From assembly GCF_003112455.1 (NCBI RefSeq), contig NZ_BDQX01000208.1, positions 24,528-60,426 of the forward strand: a stretch of DNA of 35,899 nucleotides, in the 5' to 3' direction. The notes under the pieces are model-generated. The model made no database searches and was not told the origin of the DNA. It was given only the letters and a program-made list of their open reading frames with translations. This document shows positions 1 to 7,821 of the stretch, piece after piece. A program made the translations under genes and the position numbers. This stretch comes from Paenibacillus agaridevorans. GTDB taxonomy: Bacteria; Bacillota; Bacilli; Paenibacillales; Paenibacillaceae. How positions within the stretch are numbered: the stretch's first letter is position 1; every line of letters starts with the position of its first letter.

Positions 1-549
1 TTTAACGGACTCGGCGCGGCTATCTCCAAGTCGAACGAGCATCCGGTCGAAACAGTCAAGTGGCTGGATTACAAATACGGCGATGCAGGTTCGATGCTGT
101 TCAACTTCGGAATCGAGGGCGTCAGCTACACGATGGAGAACGGCTATCCGACTTATACGGACGAAGTGATGAAAAATAAAGAAGGACTTGCCTTCGGCGT
201 CGCTTTGACGAAATACGCCATTCCGTTCGGCGCGCCGATTGTGCAGGATAAGCGTTATATGGAGCAAAATGCCGCTCTTCCGCAACAGAAACACGCGCTG
301 GAGGTGTGGACGCAGGCCGACAATAGCGGCTGGCTCCCGACCTTGTCGTTGACGACCGAGGAGGCGGCAAAGATCGCTTCCATTATGGCCGACGTTAGAA
401 CGTTCAATGACGAGATGTTCGACAAATTTGTTATGGGAGCGGAGCCGATCGAGAACTTTGACGCCTTCGTTGACAAGTTGAACGGGATGGGCGCGCAGGA
501 AGCGATTCAAATTCAGCAGGCTGCTTACGATCGTTACCTGAAACGATAA
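1..549 (+). CDS. Extracellular sugar-binding lipoprotein of an ABC transporter, C-terminal part only
   Basis: The reading frame is open from the first base of the window, so the N-terminus (signal peptide, lipobox) lies outside; 182 codons remain. The visible part has the closing features of the large LipO/YtcQ-like solute-binding proteins of Paenibacillus: a stretch reading GVSYTMENGYPTYTDEV, then a C-terminal helical part ending in QEAIQIQQAAYDRYLKR. These proteins capture oligosaccharides outside the cell and deliver them to a two-permease channel. The two permease genes follow on the same strand after a 95-nt gap that holds a stable hairpin, which supports the assignment. The sugar cannot be told from the sequence; no ATPase gene is present, as is usual where a shared MsmX-type ATPase is used. 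Confidence 0.88.
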   Translation, partial: FNGLGAAISKSNEHPVETVKWLDYKYGDAGSMLFNFGIEGVSYTMENGYPTYTDEVMKNKEGLAFGVALTKYAIPFGAPIVQDKRYMEQNAALPQQKHALEVWTQADNSGWLPTLSLTTEEAAKIASIMADVRTFNDEMFDKFVMGAEPIENFDAFVDKLNGMGAQEAIQIQQAAYDRYLKR

Positions 550-565
550 AGACAAGCGGCAAAGC

Positions 566-595
566 GGTTGGAGAAGGAGATCTCCTTCTCCGACC
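566..595 (+). promoter_or_regulatory. Intercistronic stem-loop between binding protein and permease genes
   Basis: A 22-nt perfect palindrome at 570-591 is extended by further pairs (GGTT with GACC) to give a 30-nt hairpin. No T-run follows, so it does not look like a terminator. Such hairpins commonly protect the 3' end of the upstream message, so that binding protein is made in excess over permeases. That role is inferred. Confidence 0.55.
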
Positions 596-644
596 AAAGC
601 CGTATGAACGCTTAGACCAAGTTTTCACATGGGAGAATAATGAT

Positions 645-1571
645 ATGAAAACAAAAATGCCTGTCATGCGCAAATTATCCAAGGATCTTGTCCGCAACAA
701 GTACGTGTACATGATGCTGTTGCCCGTCGTTGCCTATTACTTTATTTTTTCTTATTTGCCCATGTACGGCTTGCAGATCGCCTTCAAGGACTTCGTGCCG
801 ACGAAGGGCATCTGGCACAGCGACTGGGCGGGCTTTAAACATTTTGTTGCGTTTTACGACAGCTATTATTTCTGGCGCATTCTGCGCAATACGCTTCTGC
901 TCAGCTTCTACGAGCTGGTCTTTGGTTTTCCGGCGCCGATCGTACTGGCGCTTCTCCTGAACGAGCTGAGGCGCAAGATGTTCAAGAACGTCGTGCAATC
1001 CATTACTTATTTGCCTCATTTTATCTCGGTTGTCGTCGTTGCCGGCATGATGGTCGATTTCCTTGCGAGCGACGGCATTATTAACCAGATTGTTGCCTGG
1101 TTCGGCGGAACTCCCCTCTCGTATCTGCTTCAGCCCGAGTGGTTCCGTACCATCTATGTCTCCTCCGGCATTTGGCAAGGCGTCGGCTGGGGCTCGATCA
1201 TCTATCTGGCCGCTATCGCCGGTATTGACCCGTCCCTGTATGAAGCGGCGCGAGTCGACGGCGCCGGCCGTTTCCGCCAACTGTTGAATATTACGCTTCC
1301 GGGCATCATGCCGACGATTATGATCCTGCTGCTGCTGCGGTTCGGACATCTCATGTCGGGCGGAAGCTTCGAAAAAATATTGCTGCTCTACAAGCCGACG
1401 ACCTACGAAACGGCCGATGTCATCTCGACCTTCGTATACCGGCGCGGGCTGCTGCAATTCGACTACGGCTTCTCGGCGGCGATCGGTTTGATGAACAATA
1501 TCGTCAACTTTGCGCTCCTGCTGACGGCCAATGCTCTTAGCCGCCGGTTTAGCGAACATAAATTATGGTAA
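645..1571 (+). CDS. Sugar ABC transporter permease, LplB type
   Basis: Inner-membrane channel subunit of 308 residues with about six hydrophobic segments. The first follows a short basic N-terminus (KLSKDLVRNK, then a VYMMLLPVVAYYFIF segment). The cytoplasmic EAA loop that docks on the ATPase is visible near residues 196-218: EAARVDGAG followed by ITLPG, matching the EAA-G-I-LP pattern. Length and the early YLPMYGLQIAFKDF stretch are typical of LplB-like permeases that work with LipO-like binding proteins. The start is supported by GGGAGA about 7 nt upstream. It lies between the binding-protein gene and the second permease and is probably co-transcribed with both. Confidence 0.9.
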   Translation: MKTKMPVMRKLSKDLVRNKYVYMMLLPVVAYYFIFSYLPMYGLQIAFKDFVPTKGIWHSDWAGFKHFVAFYDSYYFWRILRNTLLLSFYELVFGFPAPIVLALLLNELRRKMFKNVVQSITYLPHFISVVVVAGMMVDFLASDGIINQIVAWFGGTPLSYLLQPEWFRTIYVSSGIWQGVGWGSIIYLAAIAGIDPSLYEAARVDGAGRFRQLLNITLPGIMPTIMILLLLRFGHLMSGGSFEKILLLYKPTTYETADVISTFVYRRGLLQFDYGFSAAIGLMNNIVNFALLLTANALSRRFSEHKLW

Positions 1572-1582
1572 GGAGGGCCAAT

Positions 1583-2464
1583 ATGCTCAATTCCCGATCG
1601 TTTGGCGAGCGGCTGTTTGACAGTCTGAACGCGCTTTTGATGATTGCGCTTATGGCCGTAACGTTGTACCCGTTTTTGTACGTATTGTTTGCTTCGTTCA
1701 GCTCGCCGGCGGAGCTGATGCAGCATCGCGGTCTGTTGCTTGCACCCGAGGGTTTCAGCTTGCAAGCTTATAAGCTTGTACTGGCCGACCCGATGATTGC
1801 GTCGGGTTACTTTAACACGTTGTTTTATGTCATTATCGGCACGGCGCTTAATATTTTATTGACCTCCTTCGCTGCGTACGGCCTATCGCGTCGGGGGACG
1901 CTGCTGGGCAATAAAGTGATGTTCGCCATCGTATTTACGATGTTTTTTTCCGGAGGACTGATCCCTCATTACCTCATTATTAAAAATTTGCATTTGTTCG
2001 ACACGCGGTGGGTAATGATTCTTCCCACCGCGATCAGTACGTGGAATTTGCTTGTCATGCGGACCTCGTTCCAGCAGGTGCCAGTGGCGCTCGAGGAATC
2101 GGCCCGCATCGACGGAGCCAACGACTTTACCATCCTGTTCCGCATTTTTCTCCCGGTATCGTTGCCGATTTTGGCGGTCATGACGTTGTTCTACGGCGTG
2201 CAGCACTGGAACTCCTACCTGGATGCGATGATCTATTTGCGCGACCGCGAGCTGTATCCGCTACAGCTGATTTTGCAGGAGATTCTGATCGCCAACAGCA
2301 CCGACCAGATGATGACGACAGTCAGCGACTTTGACAAGGGACTTGTGCAGGAAACGATCAAATACGCGACGATTATCGTCGCTACGGTGCCGATTTTGCT
2401 GTTGTACCCGTTTCTGCAACGTTATTTTGTGAAGGGAGTGATGCTGGGCGCGATCAAGGAGTAA
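1583..2464 (+). CDS. Sugar ABC transporter permease, LplC/YtcP (carbohydrate permease) type
   Basis: Second channel subunit, 293 residues. The EAA loop reads EESARIDGAND, ending in FLPVSLPI, near residues 170-195, and the protein ends in the family's characteristic YFVKGVMLGAIKE. An in-frame ATG at 1565 overlaps the previous stop, but the ATG at 1583 is chosen because AAGGAGGG at 1570-1577 sits 5 nt before it. The gap to the first permease is only 11 nt, so both are translated from one message. The operon probably once continued into the broken glycosidase gene downstream. Confidence 0.9.
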   Translation: MLNSRSFGERLFDSLNALLMIALMAVTLYPFLYVLFASFSSPAELMQHRGLLLAPEGFSLQAYKLVLADPMIASGYFNTLFYVIIGTALNILLTSFAAYGLSRRGTLLGNKVMFAIVFTMFFSGGLIPHYLIIKNLHLFDTRWVMILPTAISTWNLLVMRTSFQQVPVALEESARIDGANDFTILFRIFLPVSLPILAVMTLFYGVQHWNSYLDAMIYLRDRELYPLQLILQEILIANSTDQMMTTVSDFDKGLVQETIKYATIIVATVPILLLYPFLQRYFVKGVMLGAIKE

Positions 2465-2583
2465 CGGCATAAGGCCACGGAGGGAAGACCGCCGGAGCAG
2501 GATCGGCAAGACAGGAGCAAGACCAACCTGAGCGGATCCTGCGGCGGATAATGTTGGTTATTTATGGAGAGGAGTGTTTGTTG

Positions 2584-2820
2584 ATGGGAACATGGGGGCG
2601 TCTATGGCAGTGGGGCTGCAAGTTGGTGTTATGCGCAACACTTGCGATGCCTGCGGCGTACGCGGCTCCGGCTTTGACGGAGCGGGCCGGTGCATTCGAG
2701 GATACGAGCGCGATGAGCGACGAGGTGTTTTTCGGAGAGTGGGATGCCGGAGGGCAAGCTGAATTATGGGCATTCTGCTGGGCTGAAATGAAACAGCGAC
2801 AGCCAAGGACAAGAAAATAA
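2584..2820 (+). pseudogene. 5' remnant of a secreted protein, probably a glycosidase
   Basis: A ribosome site (GGAGAGGAG, 2566-2574) precedes an ATG at 2584 that opens a clear signal peptide: basic start, hydrophobic core LVLCATLAMP, cleavage after AAYAA. About 35 plausible residues follow (TERAGAFEDTSAMSDEVFFG), then the frame runs into a terminator hairpin and stops after 78 codons. Position directly behind a sugar transporter operon, and a glycosidase C-terminal domain 1.4 kb downstream on the same strand, suggest both are ends of one destroyed gene. That link is inferred: the two pieces do not overlap, and this piece has no diagnostic domain. Confidence 0.5.
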
Positions 2821-2837
2821 AGTCCTAGACTGTCGCT
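2795..2837. terminator. Terminator-like inverted repeat at the edge of the AT-rich insert
   Basis: AGCGACAG (2795-2802) pairs with CTGTCGCT (2830-2837), with an inner AGGAC/GTCCT pairing. A short T-rich tract (ATTTTATT) follows on the plus strand. It lies where the glycosidase-like reading frame degenerates, so it probably belongs to the inserted DNA. Confidence 0.5.
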
Positions 2838-2857
2838 ATTTTATTGAACTAACGTTT

Positions 2858-3476
2858 CCCGATAGCTGAACGCAATATTTAAGATCGTTTCTTCATGACC
2901 ATTTGTTTCTTTCCGCTTTATCAACATTACTTTTTCAATATTTAATCATTAAACAAGAGGTGCTTGAATTAATGTAGAGAATTTAAATTGGTGAACATGA
3001 CCATCATTTAATGTCGTTTGTCCTGTTACAAAATGTACATGTTTTCCATTTCCGACTGGAATAGCAGGTCCTGTTCGAATCTTTTTTAGTTTATGAAAAT
3101 GGTTAAGGAAATCTGTGTTTGTAAGATCAATTTCATGGACATGACTTCTTCCTACTCGAATCGCTTGCCCAGTAACTCCTGCAAAGCGATGATTATGTCG
3201 ATCATTGCCTTCTTCAGCCAGTTTCGTACTACCTTCAAATTCATGCACGTGCCGCTGTACCGTTTTAGAGGAACTAGTTTTCTTCCTTATTGCAGTTTTT
3301 TTTCTCTGCATTCGTTGCATGCCTCCTAATCAATAAGTGGCCTATAACTGATTATGTCACTCACAGCATCATATTAAGGCAAACAAATTTATGTGCTAGG
3401 CAAATATCAACGGATCTTATAATAATTTTTTTGTGATGCTGATTTCATTGACGTAATGCTGCCCGTTAGCTTAACG
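2858..3476. repeat. Pair of 15-nt direct repeats flanking the ymaF-like gene
   Basis: CCCGATAGCTGAACG at 2858-2872 and CCCGTTAGCTTAACG at 3462-3476 agree at 13 of 15 positions in the same orientation. Each sits in a partly self-complementary context. They bracket the ymaF-like gene and may mark the ends of a mobile or recombined cassette, but no recombinase gene is present. Confidence 0.4.
2949..3311 (-). CDS. ymaF: YmaF-like histidine-rich protein
   Basis: Small protein (120 residues from the chosen start) with a basic N-terminus and repeated H-x-H pairs: HVHEFEG, HNHRFAG, HVHEIDL, HFHKL, HVHFVTG, HVHQFKF. This spacing of His pairs in short beta-strand-like units is characteristic of the Bacillus YmaF family, whose function is not established. 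Metal binding is a reasonable guess from the His pairs. An ATG at 3320 exists, but the one at 3311 is preferred because AGGAGG (3322-3327) lies 10 nt before it and only 1 nt before the other. The gene is AT-rich compared with its surroundings and sits in the insert that splits the glycosidase remnant, so it was probably acquired. Confidence 0.75.
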   Translation of the reverse strand: MQRKKTAIRKKTSSSKTVQRHVHEFEGSTKLAEEGNDRHNHRFAGVTGQAIRVGRSHVHEIDLTNTDFLNHFHKLKKIRTGPAIPVGNGKHVHFVTGQTTLNDGHVHQFKFSTLIQAPLV

Positions 3477-3520
3477 TCCAGCAGTACATCTGTACCCAAT
3501 ACTCTAGTTTGTGAAGATGT

Positions 3521-3550
3521 AAGAAGGAGCTGCCGCGGCAGCTCCTTCTT
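3521..3550. terminator. Perfect 30-nt palindrome, probable terminator
   Basis: The 30 bases at 3521-3550 are exactly self-complementary (AAGAAGGAGCTGCC followed by its mirror). The strong GC stem with A-rich and T-rich ends can work in either direction. It lies just past the stop of the minus-strand gene at 3577 and most likely terminates it. Confidence 0.7.
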
Positions 3551-3576
3551 CGTTTGTATAGAGTCCTTGATACCCG

Positions 3577-4035
3577 TTAACTTAGATCCTTGTTAAGTTG
3601 ATCGAAATAAGGCTGCATATCCTTAAGCAATTGTTTATACTCAAGGCCGAGTTCATTGCTAAGATTAATAGGATCCACAATTCCATTGTCACCGTGCTCC
3701 GCACCAATTGAGATCATACGCTTCATTAATTTCTCAAGCTTGGGGTAATCATTACCTAGTCCCTTTTCCCAACCAGCAAACTTTGCACTCAAGTTCAGAT
3801 ACTCTGTTTCAGTCACATAGTTTTTTACTGTTTCGAATGATCCGTATATTCGATCCGCATGAAGACTCGCTGAAACCGCAACCGCCCCATGGGTTACCGT
3901 CTTTACTTCTCCAGCGTTAATTGTGGTCTTCTCTTTGTAGATTAGATTTGGCCTATCTGATGAAGAATACACTCCCCATGCAAGTAATCCAACTGTAAGT
4001 ATCAAAAGACTGTAGGTTAAATATTTCTTTCCCAT
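3577..4035 (-). CDS. Membrane-anchored protein of unknown function
   Basis: 152 residues. A short basic start (MGKKYL) leads into one hydrophobic helix (residues about 5-22), then an extracytoplasmic region rich in charged residues with predicted helices (ETVKNYVTETEYLNLSAKFAGW, listed here only as its segment around residues 70-92; later YPKLEKLMKRMISIG). I do not recognise the family with confidence. An upstream in-frame ATG at 4092 would put a charged tail before the helix; the start at 4035 is preferred because GAGGTG precedes it at the right distance. Low GC like the neighbouring ymaF-like gene suggests they arrived together. A strong palindrome follows the stop. Confidence 0.6.
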   Translation of the reverse strand: MGKKYLTYSLLILTVGLLAWGVYSSSDRPNLIYKEKTTINAGEVKTVTHGAVAVSASLHADRIYGSFETVKNYVTETEYLNLSAKFAGWEKGLGNDYPKLEKLMKRMISIGAEHGDNGIVDPINLSNELGLEYKQLLKDMQPYFDQLNKDLS

Positions 4036-4201
4036 TTGCTGCACCTCTAATTCAAAAATATATGATTTTCCTCTATATGCATATACTACCATACACTAAA
4101 TCAGATCGATAGATCACCATATTATCCTGCCCGAGGGAGCTTAATGGGTCATTATCAGTCTAATACTTTATTTTTCAGTCCAACACTTTGTTTTCTTTGG
4201 A

Positions 4202-4516
4202 CATCTCGACTGGCAATGGGTACGCGAGGAGCCGGACGACTGGAACCTGTCAGCCGTCCCTGGCAAGCTGCGGATAACAGCGGTCACGCAATCCGATATT
4301 TGGAAAACAAGCAATACGCAGACGAATCTGTTAGGCAAGACTTCGCCTTACGAGGATTTCGCGTTGACAACGGAGATGGCGTACGGTCCGCTTGCCAATT
4401 ACCAGAGCGCGGGATTGCTGGCTTATGTGGATGACAACCATTATGTCAAGGTGGAGCGAGTCTATAACTCGGCGACGATGATCAGTAAATTACGAATCAG
4501 GTATATCGCTAACTGA
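4202..4516 (+). pseudogene. 3' remnant of a GH43-type glycosidase (beta-xylosidase C-terminal lectin-like domain)
   Basis: In the frame beginning near 4145 there is no plausible start, but from about 4202 the translation matches the C-terminal concanavalin-A-like domain of GH43 beta-xylosidases and related enzymes. It has LDWQWVREEPDDWNLS, PGKLRI, then a SNTQTNLLG stretch, and YQSAGLLAYVDDNHYVKVE. The catalytic domain is missing and the frame upstream is junk with a stop at 4142. The piece has normal local GC, unlike the preceding 1.4 kb. It is best read as the surviving tail of the gene that begins at 2584. Confidence 0.65.
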
Positions 4517-4592
4517 AGGTAGAGAAAGTGGAGTGTCCTATCGATCAGGACGCTCCATTTGTCGTTAGTCGGCACGTTGTTTCTAAATCAAA

Positions 4593-5426
4593 TCAATGTC
4601 TGCTGTTATCCGATTCTGTCCTCATTTTCCGGTATATCCGGGGAGAAAAGCCATAACGTTGCTTGAACATCTTCGAGAAGTGGAATTCGTCATAAAAGTT
4701 AAGAGCCAACGCAATTTCCTTGGAGGACAGATTCGTTGTCTCCAATGATGCTTTTGCCGAGGCGAGCTTAAGGTCGAGCATATACTGAGCGGGAGATTGT
4801 CCCGTCATTCCGCGGAATCGCGAAAAAAACGTCGTTCTGGTTAAGCCGCTTTCCGCAATGTAATCCTGGACACGGAACGGCTTATCGATGTTCTGGTGCA
4901 TATGATAAAGAACGGTATCGAGCTCAGGATCGCGAGTAGTGTTTGTGATAGATTTTTCTCGGGCGAACAGAAGGAGCAATTCTTGAAGGAGAATGTTGAC
5001 TGAATATACATAACCTACGGGCTTAACGATGAGAGTTTCGATTATTTTCTCGCAGAGTTTAACACTATCTGCAACTTTGGCGCTTGTCGTCACTTGCCCA
5101 ATAGCAAGCTCAAGCTCCTTAATCATATCCGTTCCAACGAAGTCTATGAAATAAAATTTCCAATTGCCGTCTATGCAGCAATAAGAGCATGGCATATCCA
5201 CGTCAGCGATAAAAAAAGTACCAGCATGCAATAGCCTTTTTTCGCCATTTAACGTTAGACTGCCAGTACCTTCTATCGTTACGAATAAACCGGGTTCGGA
5301 AAAACCATTCTGTTTCGCGACTTGATAAGATTCGTTTGCATGCACCTTCCAGATGGAATGGAAACGGCAAGGTAGTCGACTATCGCTTGGGGCTAATTCG
5401 TATGGAATGTTCATGATTTTATGCAT
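4593..5426 (-). CDS. AraC-family transcriptional regulator
   Basis: 277 residues: an N-terminal cupin-like ligand-binding domain (with EGTGSLTLNGEKRLLHAGTF around residues 50-70) and a C-terminal double helix-turn-helix (DYIAESGLTRTTFFSRFR; then SSKEIALALNFYDEFHFSKM, ending in GFSPRIYRK). The closing F-x-x-x-F-K-x-x-x-G-x-S-P pattern is the AraC signature. The ATG at 5426 is chosen over one at 5453 because GGAGG lies about 11 nt upstream. It is divergent from the PhyH-like dioxygenase gene, with 10-bp inverted repeats in the shared promoter region, so it probably controls that gene and itself. The inducer is unknown. Confidence 0.87.
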   Translation of the reverse strand: MHKIMNIPYELAPSDSRLPCRFHSIWKVHANESYQVAKQNGFSEPGLFVTIEGTGSLTLNGEKRLLHAGTFFIADVDMPCSYCCIDGNWKFYFIDFVGTDMIKELELAIGQVTTSAKVADSVKLCEKIIETLIVKPVGYVYSVNILLQELLLLFAREKSITNTTRDPELDTVLYHMHQNIDKPFRVQDYIAESGLTRTTFFSRFRGMTGQSPAQYMLDLKLASAKASLETTNLSSKEIALALNFYDEFHFSKMFKQRYGFSPRIYRKMRTESDNSRH

Positions 5427-5456
5427 AACGCTTCGATCCTCCGTTCTGGTCAATTA

Positions 5457-5502
5457 TACATAAATACTGCTTGCGATTATAATATTTTGATATATTTATG
5501 TA
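5457..5502. promoter_or_regulatory. Inverted repeat in the araC/phyH divergent promoter region
   Basis: TACATAAATA (5457-5466) and TATTTATGTA (5493-5502) form an exact 10-bp inverted repeat in a very AT-rich 170-bp region between the two divergent starts. TATAAT-like sequences occur in both directions. It is a candidate binding site for the AraC regulator; this is inference from position and symmetry. Confidence 0.4.
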
Positions 5503-5595
5503 CTATTTTACATGTAATGAATACGTTTCTCCATGGTTTCGCGTTTGCGGAATCATTATACTTTGGTCATAAATAACAAGGGAGAGTGTTACGTT

Positions 5596-6426
5596 ATGAT
5601 GGTCAAAGTCGGCAGCAGAGAGCTTGAATTAGGGGGCCCGCATCTGACTGAACTGAGAAGCTCGAACGATTTGCTTCACGATATCGATGCCCTAAGAAAC
5701 AGAATGCAAGAAGACGGTTACCTCTTGCTTAGAGGTTTCCATGACCGGGAACAAGTTATGAAAGCACGTCAACGCATTCTGGAGAAAATGGACCGGATGG
5801 GCAAACTGGAGCGGGATACGTTGCTGGAAGACGGGGTAATGGCGGACGGTAGCAAAACGATATTTTTCGGCGGGACAAACGAGGATCTTCCGGAGTTGCT
5901 TAGCGTACTTAACGGCGATCATGTTATGCGATTCTTCGATGAGCTGCTTGGCGAACAATCGATGACCTACCACTATAAATGGTTGCGCGCGGTCGGGAAA
6001 GGCGATTATACCGGTGCCCATTACGATATCGTATACATGGGAAGAGGGACACACAACTTGTACACCGTCTGGTCTCCGCTCGGCGATATCAACTATGCGA
6101 TGGGAGGGCTCGCGATTTGCCTTGACTCTCACAATTTCGCAGAGCTTAAACGTTCCTACGGCTCCAAGGACTCGGACAGGGACAATATCGGGTTTGGACA
6201 CTATACAGACGATCCTCTTGTCGTCACAGAAAAATTCGGAGGCAAATGGGCGACAACAGAATATAAAGCCGGAGACGTATTAATTTTCGGAATGTTCCTT
6301 ATGCATTGTTCACTGGAAAATACGACTAATCAATACCGGCTAAGCGTCGACACGAGATACCAGTCCGTTAACGAGAAAGTAGACGAGCGTTGGAGCGGTA
6401 AAAAACCTCGCGGGCATCACAAATAA
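5596..6426 (+). CDS. Phytanoyl-CoA dioxygenase (PhyH) family Fe(II)/2-oxoglutarate oxygenase
   Basis: 276 residues. The iron-binding facial triad is visible: HYD (H142, D144) and MHCSLE (H237), followed 11 residues later by R248 in QYRLSVDTRYQ, which would bind 2-oxoglutarate. These enzymes hydroxylate small molecules in the cytoplasm with loss of CO2; the substrate cannot be deduced. An in-frame ATG at 5533 exists, but a purine-rich site (AAGGGAGAG) lies about 10 nt before the ATG ATG pair at 5596, so this start is preferred. The divergent AraC gene is the likely regulator, and a strong terminator follows. Confidence 0.82.
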   Translation: MMVKVGSRELELGGPHLTELRSSNDLLHDIDALRNRMQEDGYLLLRGFHDREQVMKARQRILEKMDRMGKLERDTLLEDGVMADGSKTIFFGGTNEDLPELLSVLNGDHVMRFFDELLGEQSMTYHYKWLRAVGKGDYTGAHYDIVYMGRGTHNLYTVWSPLGDINYAMGGLAICLDSHNFAELKRSYGSKDSDRDNIGFGHYTDDPLVVTEKFGGKWATTEYKAGDVLIFGMFLMHCSLENTTNQYRLSVDTRYQSVNEKVDERWSGKKPRGHHK

Positions 6427-6457
6427 AAGCATTTCTGAACAGCGCTTGAGTACTCAG

Positions 6458-6487
6458 CCTGCAGATCAAGAGATTTGCAGGTTTTTT
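6458..6487 (+). terminator. Rho-independent terminator after the PhyH gene
   Basis: CCTGCAGATC (6458-6467), loop AAGA, then GATTTGCAGG (6472-6481): nine of ten positions pair, followed by six T residues. Confidence 0.88.
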
Positions 6488-6619
6488 GTTGTTGGAATGG
6501 GCTGCCGAATGAGATGTCGCCATATTTCCGCCATGTTCATCTAGTCAGTTTTTGAAGAAAATGGAGGAAGCCGAGTAGCTGGAAAGGCAAAGGCAAGGGC
6601 AAAGGGAGGAGCGGCAAAC

Positions 6620-7408
6620 ATGACCGAGATCAAAAAGGAAGTCATTCAAGAAGAGCTGAAACGATTGGAGCTTGAGGAGAACGTTCGCATTCTCTATGCC
6701 TGCGAATCGGGGAGCCGGGCGTGGGGATTTCCGTCCAAGGATAGCGATTACGATGTCCGATTTATCTATATAAGGCCGGTGGAGTGGTATTTGTCCGTCT
6801 TCGAACGTCGCGACGTGATCGAGCGGCCAATCAGCGACATGCTGGACATTAGCGGATGGGATCTGCGCAAGGCGCTCGGATTGCTGCGAAAGTCCAATCC
6901 TCCGCTGCTGGAGTGGCTGCAGTCGCCTATCAAGTATGGCGAACATTATAGCTCGGCAGAGCGGATACGGCGTCTGGCGTCCAAAGCCTTTTCACCCAAG
7001 TCGTGCATGTTCCATTACTTGAATATGGCAAGAGGCAACTTCCGCGAATATTTGCAAGGCGACGTCGTTCGCATCAAAAAATATTTCTACGTGCTGCGGC
7101 CGGTGCTGGCTTGCGAGTGGATCGTCAAATTCGGAGAGATGCCGCCGCTGGAATTCCATCGGCTAGTGGAGGAGATCGTGCCGGAGGGAAGCGAGCTTCA
7201 TGCCGTTATTCAGGAGCTTCTCGCTCGAAAGATGCGCGGCGAAGAATTGGACCGAGAGCCTCGTATCGATGTCCTTCATGATTATTTGGATTCTAAGCTC
7301 ATCATGCTGGAGGTGATGGCCCGTGCCGCCGAATTGCCTGCTGACCCGATACGGATGGAACGGTTGGATGAGGTTTTTCGCGATACGTTGGCCGAGGCGT
7401 GGAGGTAA
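6620..7408 (+). CDS. RlaP-type nucleotidyltransferase (RNA-ligase-associated Pol beta family; YcgL-like)
   Basis: 262 residues. The nucleotidyltransferase core lies at the N-terminus: GSRAWG at 31-36, then SDYDVRF with the metal-binding aspartates D43 and D45, a hallmark of the PF10127/COG3541 family. Members named RlaP are found next to RNA ligases and are thought to modify or extend RNA ends during repair; the exact reaction has not been settled to my knowledge. The rest is helical, with basic segments (YLNMARGNFREYLQGDVVRIKKYF). GGGAGG precedes the ATG. The gene lies on the same strand as rtcB and the AAA+ gene, although a 1 kb gap with repeats and a terminator-like hairpin separates them, so co-transcription is doubtful. 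Confidence 0.82.
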   Translation: MTEIKKEVIQEELKRLELEENVRILYACESGSRAWGFPSKDSDYDVRFIYIRPVEWYLSVFERRDVIERPISDMLDISGWDLRKALGLLRKSNPPLLEWLQSPIKYGEHYSSAERIRRLASKAFSPKSCMFHYLNMARGNFREYLQGDVVRIKKYFYVLRPVLACEWIVKFGEMPPLEFHRLVEEIVPEGSELHAVIQELLARKMRGEELDREPRIDVLHDYLDSKLIMLEVMARAAELPADPIRMERLDEVFRDTLAEAWR

Positions 7409-7491
7409 AGTTCGGTACTAAACCGTTTATTCCTTTGAACTTGAACCTCGGCAGGAGTAAGATGGATTTACTATATGGAGAAGGGAGGCCG

Positions 7492-7578
7492 ATGGCCGTG
7501 ATCGATACGACGACAAAACGCAAGCAAGCTGCGGCACAATATCATACGCTTATTGTCCATCGGCCTCTACGGGCCTGA
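7492..7578 (+). CDS. Possible 28-residue peptide
   Basis: GAAGGGAGG lies just upstream of an ATG that opens a 28-codon frame starting MAVIDTTTKRKQAAAQ. The spacing of the ribosome site is short (about 3 nt), and the frame overlaps the first arm of the candidate structured RNA, so it may be chance. No known family is recognised. Confidence 0.15.
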   Translation: MAVIDTTTKRKQAAAQYHTLIVHRPLRA

Positions 7579-7652
7579 TCTGAGAAAGAATTCGCGACAT
7601 TTGTCTCCCTTGCAGAGCGGAGCGGTGAAGCGTTTGTCTTGATGCACAGTTC

Positions 7653-7683
7653 AACCGTGAGCCCTCGGGCTTGCGGTTTTTTT
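7653..7683 (+). terminator. Rho-independent terminator between the RlaP and rtcB genes
   Basis: AACCGTGAGCCC (7653-7664) pairs at 10 of 12 positions with GGGCTTGCGGTT (7667-7678), and a run of seven T (7677-7683) overlaps and follows the 3' arm. It should stop transcription arriving from the RlaP-type gene or from the candidate RNA, so rtcB probably has its own promoter. Confidence 0.75.
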
Positions 7684-7821
7684 CTTGGGGGAGCCTGCCG
7701 GACCCGCAGGGTGGGAATGAGTGTGAAATCACTGCGCCAGAACTCCCGCAGAAGTCTAACGGGATTCAGCCCCATGACAGTAACGTATGAAAAAAACAAG
7801 GCGGGCATGCGCGAAAGCATA

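Larger units (their letters stand above)
7485..7683 (+). ncRNA. Candidate structured RNA ending in a terminator
   Basis: An exact 11-bp inverted repeat (GAGGCCGATGG at 7485-7495, CCATCGGCCTC at 7557-7567) encloses 61 nt. About 85 nt further on lies a GC-rich hairpin with seven T residues (7653-7683). Together they could form a transcript of about 200 nt made of a long stem-loop plus terminator. No convincing protein gene occupies it. It resembles no riboswitch or housekeeping RNA that I recognise. The position between an RNA-end nucleotidyltransferase gene and an RNA ligase gene makes a functional link possible, but that is speculation. Confidence 0.3.

Noticed and set aside
7580..7683. Riboswitch or T-box leader of rtcB
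   Set aside because: The terminator is more than 700 nt before rtcB, and no T-box, SAM, FMN or other motif that I know is present.
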